From contig NZ_JACVPN010000002.1 of assembly GCF_018881855.1 (NCBI RefSeq), forward strand, positions 1-64,000: a DNA stretch of 64,000 bases, given 5' to 3'. The notes under the pieces are model-generated. The model saw nothing but the letters and a program-made list of their open reading frames with translations, was not told the origin of the DNA and did not search any database. This DNA is from Polynucleobacter sp. MWH-Berg-3C6. GTDB taxonomy: Bacteria > Pseudomonadota > Gammaproteobacteria > Burkholderiales > Burkholderiaceae. Positions 44,268 to 54,621 of the stretch are shown here, in pieces. Both the position numbers and the translations under genes were made by a program. Position 1 is the first letter of the stretch, and each line of letters starts with the position of its first letter.

Positions 44268-44704
44268 TATTTATTAACCACTAAATTCAATACTGAATTT
44301 GTTTCGCGCCCCTCGGTATCCTTCACCGTTACACGAATAGTATGCGTACCTGGAGGAACATCTGCTTTTGCGAAATCAATTCCATTGGCAGAGATAGCAC
44401 CCTTTAAACGAGGTGTTAAATCAACAAAAGGAGATTTCATATAAATCACTTTGACAGAGCTTGGATTAATCTTGGCGTCACCGCGGGTCTCAAAGTTCAC
44501 CTTGAAATCAAAAGGTGCAACTACTGGTGTGCCCACCTCCGGAGATGCCAGTTTAATTGCTGGCCCTCGCGAAATGCCTCGAGTAGCAACCGCACCAGTA
44601 GCCGGCGGAAGAGCTGCCTCTTTTGCGCTAATAAGGGGGGTTGCAAAACCCAGCCGGGTAAATATAGCTAATAATGCAGCAAATAATAGGTGGCTTGATT
44701 TCAT
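44267..44704 (-). CDS. Secreted Ig-like domain protein of unknown function
   Basis: The 145-residue protein has a signal peptide (MKSSHLLFAALLAIFTRLGFA) and a mature domain with alternating strands. The ending GTHTIRVTVKDTEGRETNSVLNLVV is typical of an Ig-like or big_1-type beta-sandwich. The N-terminal mature part is Ala/Pro-rich. No catalytic motif or Cys is seen, so it is probably periplasmic. Its stop overlaps the next gene's ATG (TAATG). The 175-base gap upstream, to rfaD, shows no gene. Confidence 0.7.
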   Translation of the reverse strand: MKSSHLLFAALLAIFTRLGFATPLISAKEAALPPATGAVATRGISRGPAIKLASPEVGTPVVAPFDFKVNFETRGDAKINPSSVKVIYMKSPFVDLTPRLKGAISANGIDFAKADVPPGTHTIRVTVKDTEGRETNSVLNLVVNK

Positions 44705-44879
44705 AAAACCTCATGTAATTAAAACAATCTTTCAGTTAAATCTTAACTCAATCTCTAACCCCCAAAAAATGGAGTCCAGAACAATGGATAGAGCGAGAAA
44801 TTCTTCATATCAGCACCCTTTGATGGATGGACTTGGATACTCCTGAGAATCAAAGCCGACTAAAGATACTTTTTACAAC

Positions 44880-45899
44880 CTAAAGAGGATTGGCTAAAAA
44901 GCCTGAGTTAGCCTCTAACCACTCAATATATCTTCCTACGCCCTGCTCAACGTCAAGAAAGGGTGCTGTGTAGCCCGCTGCACGAAGTTTAGTTAGGTCA
45001 GCTTGAGTAAAGCACTGATACTTTCCTCTAAGCGCATCTGGAAATGGAATGTACTCAATCGCTTTTTCTTTTACGAGCTCTTGTAGGCTGGCAGGTTTTG
45101 CCTTATCCAACTTACGCATTGCATTGGCTACCGCATGGGCAACATCATTAAACGGTTGAGCGCGACCACTACCCAAATTAAAGATACCGCTGATTTCTGG
45201 GTGATCCAAAAAGTAGAGGTTTGCTTTGACAACATCTTCAACCGAGACAAAGTCACGACTTTGCTCGCCCGGACCATAACCACCATACTCGCCAAAGAGT
45301 TTTACATGGCCATTGGCCTTGTACTGATGATATTGATGAAAGGCTACCGATGCCATGCGGCCTTTATGAGATTCGCGTGGGCCATATACATTGAAATATC
45401 GGAAACCAACTACCTGGGCAGTATTTGCTTTTTCTGCAAAACGCTTACGCATCACTTGGTCAAATAAGAACTTAGAGTAGCCGTAGATGTTGAGCGGCTT
45501 CTCATGCTCACGACTCTCTACAAACACATCAGAACCGCCATAGGTGGCTGCTGATGAAGCATATAGAAGCTGTACTTTTTGTGCAGTACAGATGTCCAGC
45601 AAGTCCATGGTGTAACGATAGTTATTCGCCATCATGAAAATGCCATCTGTCTCCATAGTGTCAGAGCAAGCGCCCTCATGAAAAACGGCCTTTACCTTGC
45701 CAAACTTGCCGCTTCTAAATGCTTCCAGAAACTCATCTTTATCTAAGTAATCAATGATGTCGAGATCAGCAAGATTGCGATACTTATCGGCGGGACGAAG
45801 ATCATCAACTGCAATGATATTTTTTTCACCACGCGCATTGAGCGCTTGAACAATATTTGCACCAATAAAACCAGCGGCGCCAGTTACGATAATAGTCAC
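44880..45899 (-). CDS. rfaD: ADP-L-glycero-D-manno-heptose 6-epimerase
   Basis: RfaD (HldD) makes ADP-L-glycero-D-manno-heptose for LPS inner core. The 339-residue extended SDR protein has the NAD motif [10 protein letters not shown] at the start, a HEGACSDT motif typical of HldD, and the catalytic [27 protein letters not shown] is a substrate-site motif. Its ATG overlaps the rfaE1 stop by four bases, so the two steps are coupled. Confidence 0.96.
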   Translation of the reverse strand: MTIIVTGAAGFIGANIVQALNARGEKNIIAVDDLRPADKYRNLADLDIIDYLDKDEFLEAFRSGKFGKVKAVFHEGACSDTMETDGIFMMANNYRYTMDLLDICTAQKVQLLYASSAATYGGSDVFVESREHEKPLNIYGYSKFLFDQVMRKRFAEKANTAQVVGFRYFNVYGPRESHKGRMASVAFHQYHQYKANGHVKLFGEYGGYGPGEQSRDFVSVEDVVKANLYFLDHPEISGIFNLGSGRAQPFNDVAHAVANAMRKLDKAKPASLQELVKEKAIEYIPFPDALRGKYQCFTQADLTKLRAAGYTAPFLDVEQGVGRYIEWLEANSGFLANPL

Positions 45900-46825
45900 T
45901 GTAATTCCTCTGAAGTAACAGTTGCAGTTCCAAGCTTACCAACCACAATACCACCAGCGCGATTTGCCAAAGCCATTGCTTTCTCTAAAGGCCACTGAGC
46001 AGCTAATGCAACGGCTAAAGTGGCAATCACGGTATCGCCAGCACCAGATACATCAAAAACTTCGCGGGCCTGTGCCTTGACGTGGCTAACACCAGCCTCG
46101 GTATATAAACTCATCCCCTCTTCTGAGCGGGTCAGCAGCAATGCCTGTAGGTCCAATGACTTTCTGAGGGCTTGAGCCTTGTTGGTGAGATCCTCTTCGC
46201 TAGTCCACTTCCCAACAACCTGACGCAGCTCACTCCGGTTAGGGGTTAAGACAGTAGCACCGCGATACTTTTCATAGTCTTCGCCCTTAGGATCAACCAA
46301 GATCACTTTATTTTGCGCTCTTGCCTGCTCAATCATATGGGCTACCTGGCCTAAGGCGCCCTTGCCGTAATCCGACAGAATCACGACATCAGCACTGCCA
46401 ACCAATTTTTCAAAACGCTCTAACTTATGAGCCAAGGCCTTTTCACTTGGAGCCTCTTCAAAGTCAAGACGGATTAATTGTTGCTGACGTGCAATCACAC
46501 GCAACTTCACAATCGTTGGTACATCTGCATCAATTTCTAACTGACTATCAACACCACCTGACTTTAGCAACTCGACGACGCGCTTACCGGGCTCATCATT
46601 ACCAACAATACCTAGAATAGTTGTGTTAGCACCCAAGGCTGCCACGTTACGAGCAACGTTTGCTGCGCCACCCAAACGCTCATCAATCTTGCCAACCTGC
46701 ACTACTGGTACAGGAGCTTCAGGTGAAATCCGATTGGTATCACCAAACCAGTAGCGATCAAGCATGACATCGCCAACCACTAGTAAACGGGTTTTAGAAA
46801 ACTGGTCTCGGTTCGCTTTTTCCAT
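45896..46825 (-). CDS. rfaE1: D-glycero-beta-D-manno-heptose-7-phosphate kinase
   Basis: The PfkB-family kinase phosphorylates heptose 7-phosphate in the LPS heptose pathway. The 309-residue protein has [42 protein letters not shown] and the ATP/anion site [17 protein letters not shown]. It contains only the kinase part of the E. coli HldE fusion; the cytidylyl/adenylyltransferase domain must be encoded separately and is not in this window. Overlaps rfaD and follows ugd by 20 bases. Confidence 0.95.
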   Translation of the reverse strand: MEKANRDQFSKTRLLVVGDVMLDRYWFGDTNRISPEAPVPVVQVGKIDERLGGAANVARNVAALGANTTILGIVGNDEPGKRVVELLKSGGVDSQLEIDADVPTIVKLRVIARQQQLIRLDFEEAPSEKALAHKLERFEKLVGSADVVILSDYGKGALGQVAHMIEQARAQNKVILVDPKGEDYEKYRGATVLTPNRSELRQVVGKWTSEEDLTNKAQALRKSLDLQALLLTRSEEGMSLYTEAGVSHVKAQAREVFDVSGAGDTVIATLAVALAAQWPLEKAMALANRAGGIVVGKLGTATVTSEELQ

Positions 46826-46845
46826 AGGACTATATTTGTATTTAC

Positions 46846-48210
46846 TTAATTATGTCGCCCAATACCGTAGTACTCAATACCCAATTCCCGCATAGCGCTT
46901 GGTTCATAGAGATTACGGCCATCAAAAATGATCGGGCGTGTCAGTTTTTGCATCACTTGCTCAAAATCCGGACTGCGGAAAGCTTTCCACTCAGTAACAA
47001 TCACCAGGGCATCGCATCCATCTAATGCTGCCATTGGGTTGTCTACCATGGAGACTTTCTTGAGACCCTCTGAATTACCCTTGAAGTCTGCCTCAAAAGA
47101 ATGTTGGGCTTCAATCATTGCCACGGGATCGTGGGCAACCACGGAGGCACCACGTTTTACTAATTCTTGAATGATTACACGACTTGGAGCTTCACGCATA
47201 TCGTCGGTATTGGGCTTAAAGGCTAATCCCCAAAGCGCAAACTTCATACCGTTCAGATCTTTACCAAAGCGTTTTTCGATCTTTTCAACCAAGATATATT
47301 TCTGGAGCTCATTCACCGCTTCTACAGCATCTAAAATCTTGAGATCTCTGCCATGCTCCCTGGCTGTTTTGGAAAGGGCTGAAACGTCCTTTGGAAAACA
47401 AGAGCCACCGTAACCAGTTCCTGAATATAAAAATCCATAACCAATACGTGAGTCAGAGCCAATACCTTGGCGTACTGCTTCAATGTCTGCGCCAACTAAG
47501 TCTGCCAAGTTTGCCAACTCATTCATAAAAGAGATACGGGTAGCTAACATGGCATTCGCAGCATACTTCGTTAACTCTGCACTCTTCACATCCATGTAAT
47601 AGGTACGTTCATGGTGACGATTAAATGGCGCATAGAGTTTGCGCATCTGCTCTTTAGCTCGCAAGCCTGCTGGCGTATTTTCTGTGCCAATGACGATTCG
47701 GTCGGGGCGCATGAAGTCTTCAACCGCTGCACCTTCTTTTAAAAACTCTGGATTAGAAACCACTGAACACAAGTCAGCTGGCTGACCTCTTTTGTCCAAC
47801 TCTTCTCTAATAGCGGCAGATACTTTGTCTGCAGTGCCTACTGGCACGGTTGATTTATCAACAATGACTTTGGGGGTTGTCACATAACGACCAATATTGC
47901 GAGCAGCAGCCACAACATATTGGAGATCAGCGGAACCATCTTCATCAGGAGGTGTGCCCACTGCAATAAATTGAATATCTCCGTGGGCAACAGATGCTGC
48001 AATATCAGTAGAGAACTGCAATCTACCCGCAGCGCGATTGCGCTCAATCATTTCTTTCAATCCTGGCTCATAAATCGGTACGCCGCCAGAATTGAGAATA
48101 TCGATTTTTTTAGGATCTAGATCCAAGCAGAAAACGTTATTACCCTGCTCAGCCAAGCAAGCGCCAGTAACTAAACCTACGTAACCGCTGCCGATGATGG
48201 TGACTTTCAA
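46846..48210 (-). CDS. ugd: UDP-glucose 6-dehydrogenase
   Basis: The enzyme oxidises UDP-glucose twice to UDP-glucuronate, a precursor for capsule, LPS and aminoarabinose. The 454-residue protein has the N-terminal Rossmann motif ([19 protein letters not shown]), the catalytic Cys in [10 protein letters not shown], the catalytic Lys region in [16 protein letters not shown], and the C-terminal [16 protein letters not shown]. It lies between lapB and the heptose genes, consistent with an envelope sugar cluster. Confidence 0.96.
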   Translation of the reverse strand: MKVTIIGSGYVGLVTGACLAEQGNNVFCLDLDPKKIDILNSGGVPIYEPGLKEMIERNRAAGRLQFSTDIAASVAHGDIQFIAVGTPPDEDGSADLQYVVAAARNIGRYVTTPKVIVDKSTVPVGTADKVSAAIREELDKRGQPADLCSVVSNPEFLKEGAAVEDFMRPDRIVIGTENTPAGLRAKEQMRKLYAPFNRHHERTYYMDVKSAELTKYAANAMLATRISFMNELANLADLVGADIEAVRQGIGSDSRIGYGFLYSGTGYGGSCFPKDVSALSKTAREHGRDLKILDAVEAVNELQKYILVEKIEKRFGKDLNGMKFALWGLAFKPNTDDMREAPSRVIIQELVKRGASVVAHDPVAMIEAQHSFEADFKGNSEGLKKVSMVDNPMAALDGCDALVIVTEWKAFRSPDFEQVMQKLTRPIIFDGRNLYEPSAMRELGIEYYGIGRHN

Positions 48211-48246
48211 ACGAGCTCCTAATCAATCTCTAATCTATTCAAGATG

Positions 48247-49458
48247 TCACATTGAGGGGCCGCTGGGTGCAGCTCCTTCAGTACGTCTTGGGGAGTATGC
48301 CTCCCAATTATTACAACCAGGACACTGCCAATAGAATCTACGAGCCCTAAAACCACAATTGCCGCAAGTATATCTAGCTAGACTCGTAGTACGCTGACGC
48401 AAGAGGTTCAGAATGGATTGCAATTCCAAAACTCTCTCCGGATTAGCGCTACCCTCTTCTAATGCAAGTCGGGTTTCGGCCAACTTCGATAGAGCACTCA
48501 AACTAGGGGAATGCTGCATGACATCAGCAAGCATGATGTTTGCCGCTTGAGGCCCCCGAATTTTCATGAGTTGCTTATGAACCAGATCCAATAGCTCACC
48601 AGAAGCTTGGGTCTTCAATAAATCGCACAGAAGATCCAAGCCTGCATCAACCTGGTTAACTGCGGTATGGGCAGTCATCCAGCGATCTGCTAATAAATGC
48701 ATATAAGCTGGGTGAGATGCAGCCACCAAACTCCAAGCATCAATTGCTTGCGAGGGACGCTCCATAGCCATTAAGTAATCGCCTTGCAAAATCAATGCAC
48801 GAGCATGATTTGGAACTGCTTGCAAAGCTCTCTGTATCGACTGCTCAGCTTCCTGTAGATCTTTGCGACGCAGTGCTTCTTGCCCCAACTCACAATGAAA
48901 CTGGGCAATCTCAGTCTGATGTGTTTTACCTTGTAGCGTCTCTAGCTCATGGGCGGCAATGATGGCTTTTTTCCAGTCACGCTCAACTTGATACATCTCA
49001 AGCAAGCTTTCTTTTGCTGGAACTGCAAACTTACCTTCACCCACACGATTTAAGGAAGCCTCAGCACGATCCAATAAACCAGCCCGCAGAAAATCACGGC
49101 CTAACTCATAGGCGGCATGGTCTCGATCGCGCGGCTTTAAGTCATCACGATTAGCTAAGTGCTGGTGAACTCTAATGGCCCGCTCAGTTTCACCGCGGCG
49201 ACGAAATAAATTACCTAAAGAAAAATGTAACTCAACTGTTTCAGGATCTAATTGCGCAATTTTGACGAGCGTTTCAATCGCCTGATCAGGCTGTTCATTT
49301 AATAGCAGGCTCAGACCCTTGAAGGTTGAACGCTGCTGACGCATACGTTCGCGCTCATCCATCCGATTCTCAAGACGCAAATCCCAGCGTGATGCTAGCC
49401 ACCCAATACCAAACATGACTGGTAGCAGCAATAGCCAAGATGTCGCTATCTGAATCAT
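48247..49458 (-). CDS. lapB: LPS assembly regulator LapB
   Basis: LapB (YciM) is an inner-membrane TPR protein that controls LpxC turnover and LPS balance. The 403-residue protein has one N-terminal membrane helix (about residues 4-20), a cytoplasmic array of TPR-like repeats (for example PETVELHFSLGNLFRRRGETER) and a C-terminal rubredoxin-type metal site (CGNCG near 373 and CPGC near 387). The YWQCPGCNNWEAYSP ending is diagnostic. The gene lies after ihfB, with a terminator candidate between them, and before ugd. Confidence 0.95.
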   Translation of the reverse strand: MIQIATSWLLLLPVMFGIGWLASRWDLRLENRMDERERMRQQRSTFKGLSLLLNEQPDQAIETLVKIAQLDPETVELHFSLGNLFRRRGETERAIRVHQHLANRDDLKPRDRDHAAYELGRDFLRAGLLDRAEASLNRVGEGKFAVPAKESLLEMYQVERDWKKAIIAAHELETLQGKTHQTEIAQFHCELGQEALRRKDLQEAEQSIQRALQAVPNHARALILQGDYLMAMERPSQAIDAWSLVAASHPAYMHLLADRWMTAHTAVNQVDAGLDLLCDLLKTQASGELLDLVHKQLMKIRGPQAANIMLADVMQHSPSLSALSKLAETRLALEEGSANPERVLELQSILNLLRQRTTSLARYTCGNCGFRARRFYWQCPGCNNWEAYSPRRTEGAAPSGPSM

Positions 49459-49474
49459 GGCGTGCAGAAATTAA

Positions 49475-49499
49475 ATAAAAAAATGGCCCGAATGGACCA
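49475..49499 (-). terminator. Terminator candidate after ihfB
   Basis: Read leftward, TGGTCC and GGGCCA form a 6-bp stem (one G-T pair) around an ATTC loop, followed by TTTTTTTATTT. It lies 20 bases after the ihfB stop and 17 bases before the lapB start codon, so lapB expression would need read-through or another promoter. Confidence 0.7.
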
Positions 49500-49518
49500 C
49501 TGAGGATGAGCCTGAATG

Positions 49519-49863
49519 TTAGGCACCAGAACCCTCTTTGGGGCCCGCCTGTTTTAGTGGCTTGTAATCCACTCGTTCACGCAGCTCTTTGCCAGGCTTG
49601 AAATGCGGAACGCGTTTTTCTGGAATCAACACCTTATCGCCAGACTTGGGATTGCGACCAGTACGCGCAGGACGATGATGAAGTACAAAACTTCCTACGC
49701 CGCGCAACTCAATACGCTTACCCTCAGCCAAAGCATGAGTCATTGTGTCCAGCAAAGTTTTTACTGCTAACTCCACATCCCTAGGCAAAAGCTGCGGAAA
49801 TTGTTCCGCGAGGCTCTCCACGAGTTCGGAGCGAGTAATGGCTTGTTGCTCTTGATCTGTCAT
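49519..49863 (-). CDS. ihfB: Integration host factor, beta subunit
   Basis: IHF bends DNA and acts in transcription, replication and recombination. The 114-residue protein has the HU/IHF fold: [32 protein letters not shown] helices, [27 protein letters not shown] (the DNA-binding arm) and the [17 protein letters not shown] end, with a longer C-terminal tail than E. coli. Position after rpsA is conserved. No ribosome site is evident, and the rpsA terminator ends only nine bases before the ATG. Confidence 0.96.
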   Translation of the reverse strand: MTDQEQQAITRSELVESLAEQFPQLLPRDVELAVKTLLDTMTHALAEGKRIELRGVGSFVLHHRPARTGRNPKSGDKVLIPEKRVPHFKPGKELRERVDYKPLKQAGPKEGSGA

Positions 49864-49871
49864 GATCTATC

Positions 49872-49908
49872 AAAAAAGATCGCCGCCTTCCTAGTGGAAA
49901 GCGGCGAT
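49872..49908 (-). terminator. Intrinsic terminator of rpsA, abutting the ihfB start
   Basis: Read leftward, ATCGCCGC (49908-49901) pairs with GCGGCGAT (49886-49879). Additional TTTCC/GGAAG pairing occurs inside, and a T6 tract follows ending at 49872. It starts seven bases after the rpsA stop, and its tail is nine bases before the ihfB ATG. Confidence 0.9.
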
Positions 49909-49914
49909 ATTGCT

Positions 49915-51588
49915 TTAACCCTGATTGTCCATTTTTGCTTTTAACAAAGCACCCAAATTGGTTGTGCCAGACTGCGCATCACCTTGGAGCTTGCTCATTG
50001 CATCTTGTTGATCAGAACTGTCTTTTGCTTTGATTGAAAGATTGATTACACGTGACTTACGATCAATATTAATGATCATTGCAGTTACGCTATCGCCTTC
50101 TTTCAATACATTACGTGCATCTTCAACGCGATCGGTTGAGATCTCAGAAGCACGCAAGTAAGCTTCAACTTCATCAGCGAGGTGAATTGTTGCACCCTTA
50201 GCATCAACGGCCTTCACAGTACCAGTAACAAGGCTACCCTTGTCGCTTACGGACGTGTAGTTATTGAATGGGTCGCCAGACAATTGCTTGATACCAAGAG
50301 AGATACGCTCTTTCTCAACATCAATTGCCAATACAGTGGCTTCAACTTCATCACCTTTTTTGTATTTCTTAACAGCTTCTTCGCCTGGTTCATTCCAAGA
50401 GATATCAGAGAGATGAACCAAACCATCGATGCCGCCAGGCAAGCCAATGAACACACCAAAGTCAGTAATAGACTTGATTGCGCCAGTAAGCTTGTCACCT
50501 TTTTGCTGAGCACGTGAGAATTCTTCCCATGGATTTGCTTTGCACTGCTTGATGCCCAAGCTGATACGACGCTTGTCTTCATCAATATCCAGAACCATCA
50601 CTTCAACTTCGGTTCCTAATGCTGTAGCTTTGCTTGGAGCAACGTTCTTGTTAGTCCAATCCATTTCAGAAACGTGTACCAAACCTTCGATACCAGATTC
50701 GATTTCAACGAATGCGCCGTAATCAGTCAAGTTGGTTACTTTGCCGAATAAACGGGTGTTCGGTGGGTAACGACGAGCGATACCAACCCATGGATCATCA
50801 CCAAGTTGCTTCACGCCGAGTGAAACACGGTTCTTCTCTTGATCGAACTTCAAAATCTTCGCGGTAACTTCTTGACCAACAGTTAACATCTCGCTTGGGT
50901 GACGTACGCGACGCCATGCCAAATCAGTAATGTGCAAGAGGCCATCGATACCACCGAGGTCAACGAACGCGCCGTAATCAGTGATGTTCTTAACGAGGCC
51001 AGTAACCACTGCGCCTTCTTTAAGGTTAGACATCAACTTAGCACGCTCTTCACCTTGGCTAGCTTCAACCACCGCACGACGTGACAACACTACGTTGTTA
51101 CGCTTACGATCAAGCTTGATAACCTTGAACTCCATCGTCTTACCTTCGTAAGGGCTGGTGTCTTTAATTGGACGTGTGTCAACGAGTGATCCAGGCAAGA
51201 ATGCGCGGATACCGTTTACCATCACAGTCAAGCCGCCTTTAACCTTACCAGTAACAGTACCGGTAACGATCTCAGCTTGCTCGAGAGCTTTTTCCAAATT
51301 CATCCATGATGCCAAGCGCTTCGCTTTATCACGGGAGAGGATGGTGTCGCCATAGCCGTTTTCAAGGGCATCGATAGCAACAGAAACGAAATCGCCAGGC
51401 GCTACTTCAATCTCGCCAGCGTCGTTATGGAATTCTTCAACAGGAATAAACGCTTCAGACTTTAAGCCAGCGTTAACAACGACGAAGTTATGGTCGATGC
51501 GAAGAACTTCAGCCGAAATAACTTGGCCGGTCTTCATATTCGATCGGGTTAATGATTCTTCAAATAATTCTGCAAATGATTCAGACAT
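49915..51588 (-). CDS. rpsA: Small ribosomal subunit protein bS1
   Basis: bS1 binds mRNA and brings it to the 30S subunit. The 557-residue protein has six S1 RNA-binding domains; repeats such as [45 protein letters not shown] and [24 protein letters not shown] are plain. The start [13 protein letters not shown] is conserved. No strong ribosome site precedes the ATG, as in E. coli rpsA, which suits autogenous control. A long leader hairpin lies upstream (51632-51689). Confidence 0.98.
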   Translation of the reverse strand: MSESFAELFEESLTRSNMKTGQVISAEVLRIDHNFVVVNAGLKSEAFIPVEEFHNDAGEIEVAPGDFVSVAIDALENGYGDTILSRDKAKRLASWMNLEKALEQAEIVTGTVTGKVKGGLTVMVNGIRAFLPGSLVDTRPIKDTSPYEGKTMEFKVIKLDRKRNNVVLSRRAVVEASQGEERAKLMSNLKEGAVVTGLVKNITDYGAFVDLGGIDGLLHITDLAWRRVRHPSEMLTVGQEVTAKILKFDQEKNRVSLGVKQLGDDPWVGIARRYPPNTRLFGKVTNLTDYGAFVEIESGIEGLVHVSEMDWTNKNVAPSKATALGTEVEVMVLDIDEDKRRISLGIKQCKANPWEEFSRAQQKGDKLTGAIKSITDFGVFIGLPGGIDGLVHLSDISWNEPGEEAVKKYKKGDEVEATVLAIDVEKERISLGIKQLSGDPFNNYTSVSDKGSLVTGTVKAVDAKGATIHLADEVEAYLRASEISTDRVEDARNVLKEGDSVTAMIINIDRKSRVINLSIKAKDSSDQQDAMSKLQGDAQSGTTNLGALLKAKMDNQG

Positions 51589-51631
51589 GTGTATTCACTT
51601 TGTGCCGCCAGAAGGCCCGACGGGTTAGGTT

Positions 51632-51689
51632 AAAAAAGTCTTTAAGAAACACGCTAATGAAATAATCGCGTTGTGGAGTTTCTTAAGAC
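51632..51689 (-). terminator. Long hairpin with T6 tract in the cmk-rpsA intergenic leader
   Basis: Read leftward, GTCTTAAGAAAC (51689-51678) pairs with GTTTCTTAAAGAC (51650-51638; one bulged A). An inner ACGC/GCGT stem is present and TTTTTT (51637-51632) follows at once. It lies between the cmk stop and the rpsA start. It may end cmk transcripts, or act as an attenuator or binding site in the rpsA leader. Confidence 0.65.
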
Positions 51690-51733
51690 GCCAAAACTAC
51701 TTCTACAACTCACTGCTTTTACTACCTACAAAA

Positions 51734-52396
51734 CTAAACAATCGCAGATTGGTACCAATCCAAAACCGTCTTAACCGCTTGATCTATCGATAAATCTGAT
51801 GTTTCAAGCACTTTTGCACCATCTGCAACTAACAAGGGTGCGGTACCTCGACTACTGTCTCTGGCATCGCGCTCCTGCAAATCTTGCAGTAAGTCAGTAA
51901 GTTTAGCAGAAATTCCCTTAGCTATCAATTGCTTATAGCGACGTTCAGCTCTGGCAGCGGCAGTTGCAGTCAAAAAAACCTTCAAAACTGCGTCTGGGAA
52001 TATCACGCTGGCCATATCCCTGCCATCAGCCACCAAGCCCGGAGACTGCCGAAAACTACGCTGTAGACCCACTAAAGCCGACCGCACCTCAGGGTGAACC
52101 GCCAAGGTTGAGGCCCTGAGGCCGATGTTCTCAGTGCGTATGGCGTCTGTAACATCCTCGCCATCCAAGAAAATCTTCGAGTTTTTGAATGAAATCAATA
52201 ACTTAGGGACTAAAAGGCCTAATTCTGGGCCATTTTTAACGTCGATTCCCTGTTTTTCGCTGGCCAGAGCCACCAAGCGATAAAGTGCCCCGCTATCCAG
52301 ATAATGAAACCCCAACTTTTCTGCCACCAAAGAAGCAACCGTACCTTTACCTGATGCAGTCGGTCCATCGATTGCAATGACTGGGTAAGCACTCAT
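51734..52396 (-). CDS. cmk: Cytidylate kinase
   Basis: Cmk phosphorylates CMP and dCMP. The 220-residue protein has the P-loop GPTASGKGT (residues 11-19), [28 protein letters not shown] and the RAERRYKQL lid region. It follows aroA by four bases in a conserved aroA-cmk-rpsA order. Confidence 0.97.
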   Translation of the reverse strand: MSAYPVIAIDGPTASGKGTVASLVAEKLGFHYLDSGALYRLVALASEKQGIDVKNGPELGLLVPKLLISFKNSKIFLDGEDVTDAIRTENIGLRASTLAVHPEVRSALVGLQRSFRQSPGLVADGRDMASVIFPDAVLKVFLTATAAARAERRYKQLIAKGISAKLTDLLQDLQERDARDSSRGTAPLLVADGAKVLETSDLSIDQAVKTVLDWYQSAIV

Positions 52397-52400
52397 GAGA

Positions 52401-53726
52401 TCAACTCACTACCTTTGCAAATTCGGCAAAGTACGTTGGGAAAGTTTTAGCGACGCAATTGGGATCGTTAATTTTCAAAGTATTGGGGCCAAAAGCTGCA
52501 AGCGAGAAACACATTGCCATGCGATGGTCATCATAAGTATCAATACCTTCGTTTGGTGACTTCCATTCGCTATGTGATGGCGCATTCACAACGATATAGT
52601 CAGCACCCTCTTCAACCGTTGCACCAACTTTTCTTAATTCTGTTGCCATGGCAGCAATGCGATCAGTTTCTTTCACGCGCCAACTCGCAATATTATTTAA
52701 GCGTGTAGGACCTTCGGCAAACAAGGCTGCAATCGCAAGAGTCATTGCCGCATCCGGAATTTCTGTGCAATCCATTGTGATGCCATTGAGTTTGCCATTG
52801 GCATTTTTTACGCCAGATACTTCAATCCAATCCTCGCCAGCAGAAATCTTAGCGCCCATCAATGCAAGTGCATCAGCAAATGCCACATCACCCTGAATGC
52901 TGTTATCCCCGACACCCAGCACTCTTACAGGGCCGCCGCCTATAGCGCCTAGGGCTAAGAAGTAAGAGGCAGAAGAAGCATCGCCTTCAACTGATAGTTG
53001 ACCAGGACTCTTATAAACTGCATCCGATGTTTTTTCTGGAATCACAAATGACTGCGCATCAGGACAAGCAACATGAACCCCGAAACGTGCCATCAACTTG
53101 AGAGTGATATCGATGTAGGGACGTGAAATGAGTTCGCCAATCACTTCAATACGAACAGGATCGTTTGCCACTAATGGCAAAGCCATGAGCAATGCTGTTA
53201 AGAATTGGCTTGATACATCACCACGCACTTTCACTACATCTTGAATCTGAATATTTGCTGCAGAAATCTGAATCGGTGGGTAGCCTTCTTGTAATTCATA
53301 TTCAATTTTGGCGCCTACTTGACGCAAACCATCAACCAAATCGCGAATCGGTCTTTCATGCATGCGAGCAACACCAGATAGGCGATAGTTACCTCCTTGC
53401 ATTGCCAGTGCTGCCGTCAAGGGACGAATAGCTGTACCAGCATTCCCCATAAATAGATCTGCTTCACGCACCGGAAAGCGGCCATTACAACCCTCCACTA
53501 CACAAACCTTGTCAGCTTGGTCGGTGACCGATAGGCCTAGCTGGCGCAAAGCATTGCGCATGACCTGTGTGTCATCTGCATCTAGCAAGTTGGTGAGTGT
53601 TGTAGTGCCTGAAGAAAGCGCTGCTAGTAAGAGTGCACGATTAGAAATACTTTTGGAACCAGGCAAAACAATCGAGCCCTGAGCTCGCGTAAATGGGCCA
53701 ATCTGAAGGCTAGGCAAATGACCCAT
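52401..53726 (-). CDS. aroA: 3-phosphoshikimate 1-carboxyvinyltransferase (EPSP synthase)
   Basis: AroA joins PEP and shikimate 3-phosphate in the aromatic amino acid pathway. The 441-residue protein has [20 protein letters not shown], the [17 protein letters not shown] motif (with Asn rather than a run of Gly at the PEP site, as in class I enzymes), [12 protein letters not shown] and [19 protein letters not shown] choose the ATG at 53726, which overlaps the tyrA stop (TGATG). A TTG at 53729 is possible but unnecessary. Confidence 0.96.
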   Translation of the reverse strand: MGHLPSLQIGPFTRAQGSIVLPGSKSISNRALLLAALSSGTTTLTNLLDADDTQVMRNALRQLGLSVTDQADKVCVVEGCNGRFPVREADLFMGNAGTAIRPLTAALAMQGGNYRLSGVARMHERPIRDLVDGLRQVGAKIEYELQEGYPPIQISAANIQIQDVVKVRGDVSSQFLTALLMALPLVANDPVRIEVIGELISRPYIDITLKLMARFGVHVACPDAQSFVIPEKTSDAVYKSPGQLSVEGDASSASYFLALGAIGGGPVRVLGVGDNSIQGDVAFADALALMGAKISAGEDWIEVSGVKNANGKLNGITMDCTEIPDAAMTLAIAALFAEGPTRLNNIASWRVKETDRIAAMATELRKVGATVEEGADYIVVNAPSHSEWKSPNEGIDTYDDHRMAMCFSLAAFGPNTLKINDPNCVAKTFPTYFAEFAKVVS

Positions 53727-54607
53727 CAAGCCTCATCCAAGTTTTGTCGTGCTTTGCTAGCTTTATTGAACAACTTTTCTAGACCTGCGCCATCATTTTC
53801 GGAAACCAATTTACGTAGATGATTAACGATCAATAAATACTGATCCAACTCTTTGAGAATGGCGGTCCGGTTACCCAAACAAATATCACGCCACATTTCT
53901 GGGCTAGAGGCAGCAATACGGGTGAAGTCTTTAAAGCCAGCGCCCACATGATCTAACTTTTGATCAGCATCTTCTGAGTTCACAACACTGGCCATTAGGG
54001 CATAGGAAAGCAGGTGTGGAAGATGGGATACAGCTGCATAAATAGCATCATGCTGCACACTGCCAATTTTTTTCACCACCGAACCAACTGACTCCCAGAA
54101 ACCCACAATCAAGGCCGTGTCTTCAGGGGAGTTCTCTTGCAAAGGGCAAACAATCGTTTGCTTGCCCTGAAATAAATCTACCTTTGCAGCACTAGCTCCA
54201 TGCTGCGCTCCACCAGCAATCGGGTGAGCTGGCACAAACTGACAAGCTCTTTTACCCAACACCTCTTTTGCAGCCAAGATGACATCACCCTTGGTGCTGC
54301 CTGCATCAGTAATCATGGTGCGCGGCTCAAGATGCGGCTCCATCACTTCAAAGGCAGCACGCATTTGGGCAACTGGCACGCAAAGCACAATCACATCCGA
54401 TTGTTTTGCTGCTTCTACTAAATCCACTACACCATCAATCGCACCCATCTTTTGCGCTTGCTCTAAATTTGCTTTACTACGACCAACACCCAAGACCTTA
54501 GTTACCACCCCCGCTTTCTTGAGAGCTAAACCTAAAGATGCGCCAATCAGGCCAACACCAACAATGGTGACTGTGCCGTAATTGCTAGCTGGATTAATAA
54601 TGGTCAT
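53726..54607 (-). CDS. tyrA: Prephenate dehydrogenase
   Basis: The enzyme oxidatively decarboxylates prephenate (or arogenate) for tyrosine synthesis. The 293-residue protein has the NAD motif [19 protein letters not shown], then [13 protein letters not shown] strands and a conserved substrate His region in [18 protein letters not shown] helical dimer domain ends the protein; there is no chorismate mutase or ACT domain. Overlaps aroA by one base and follows hisC by 14 bases. Confidence 0.95.
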   Translation of the reverse strand: MTIINPASNYGTVTIVGVGLIGASLGLALKKAGVVTKVLGVGRSKANLEQAQKMGAIDGVVDLVEAAKQSDVIVLCVPVAQMRAAFEVMEPHLEPRTMITDAGSTKGDVILAAKEVLGKRACQFVPAHPIAGGAQHGASAAKVDLFQGKQTIVCPLQENSPEDTALIVGFWESVGSVVKKIGSVQHDAIYAAVSHLPHLLSYALMASVVNSEDADQKLDHVGAGFKDFTRIAASSPEMWRDICLGNRTAILKELDQYLLIVNHLRKLVSENDGAGLEKLFNKASKARQNLDEA

Positions 54608-54621
54608 AGATGAATATCTTT

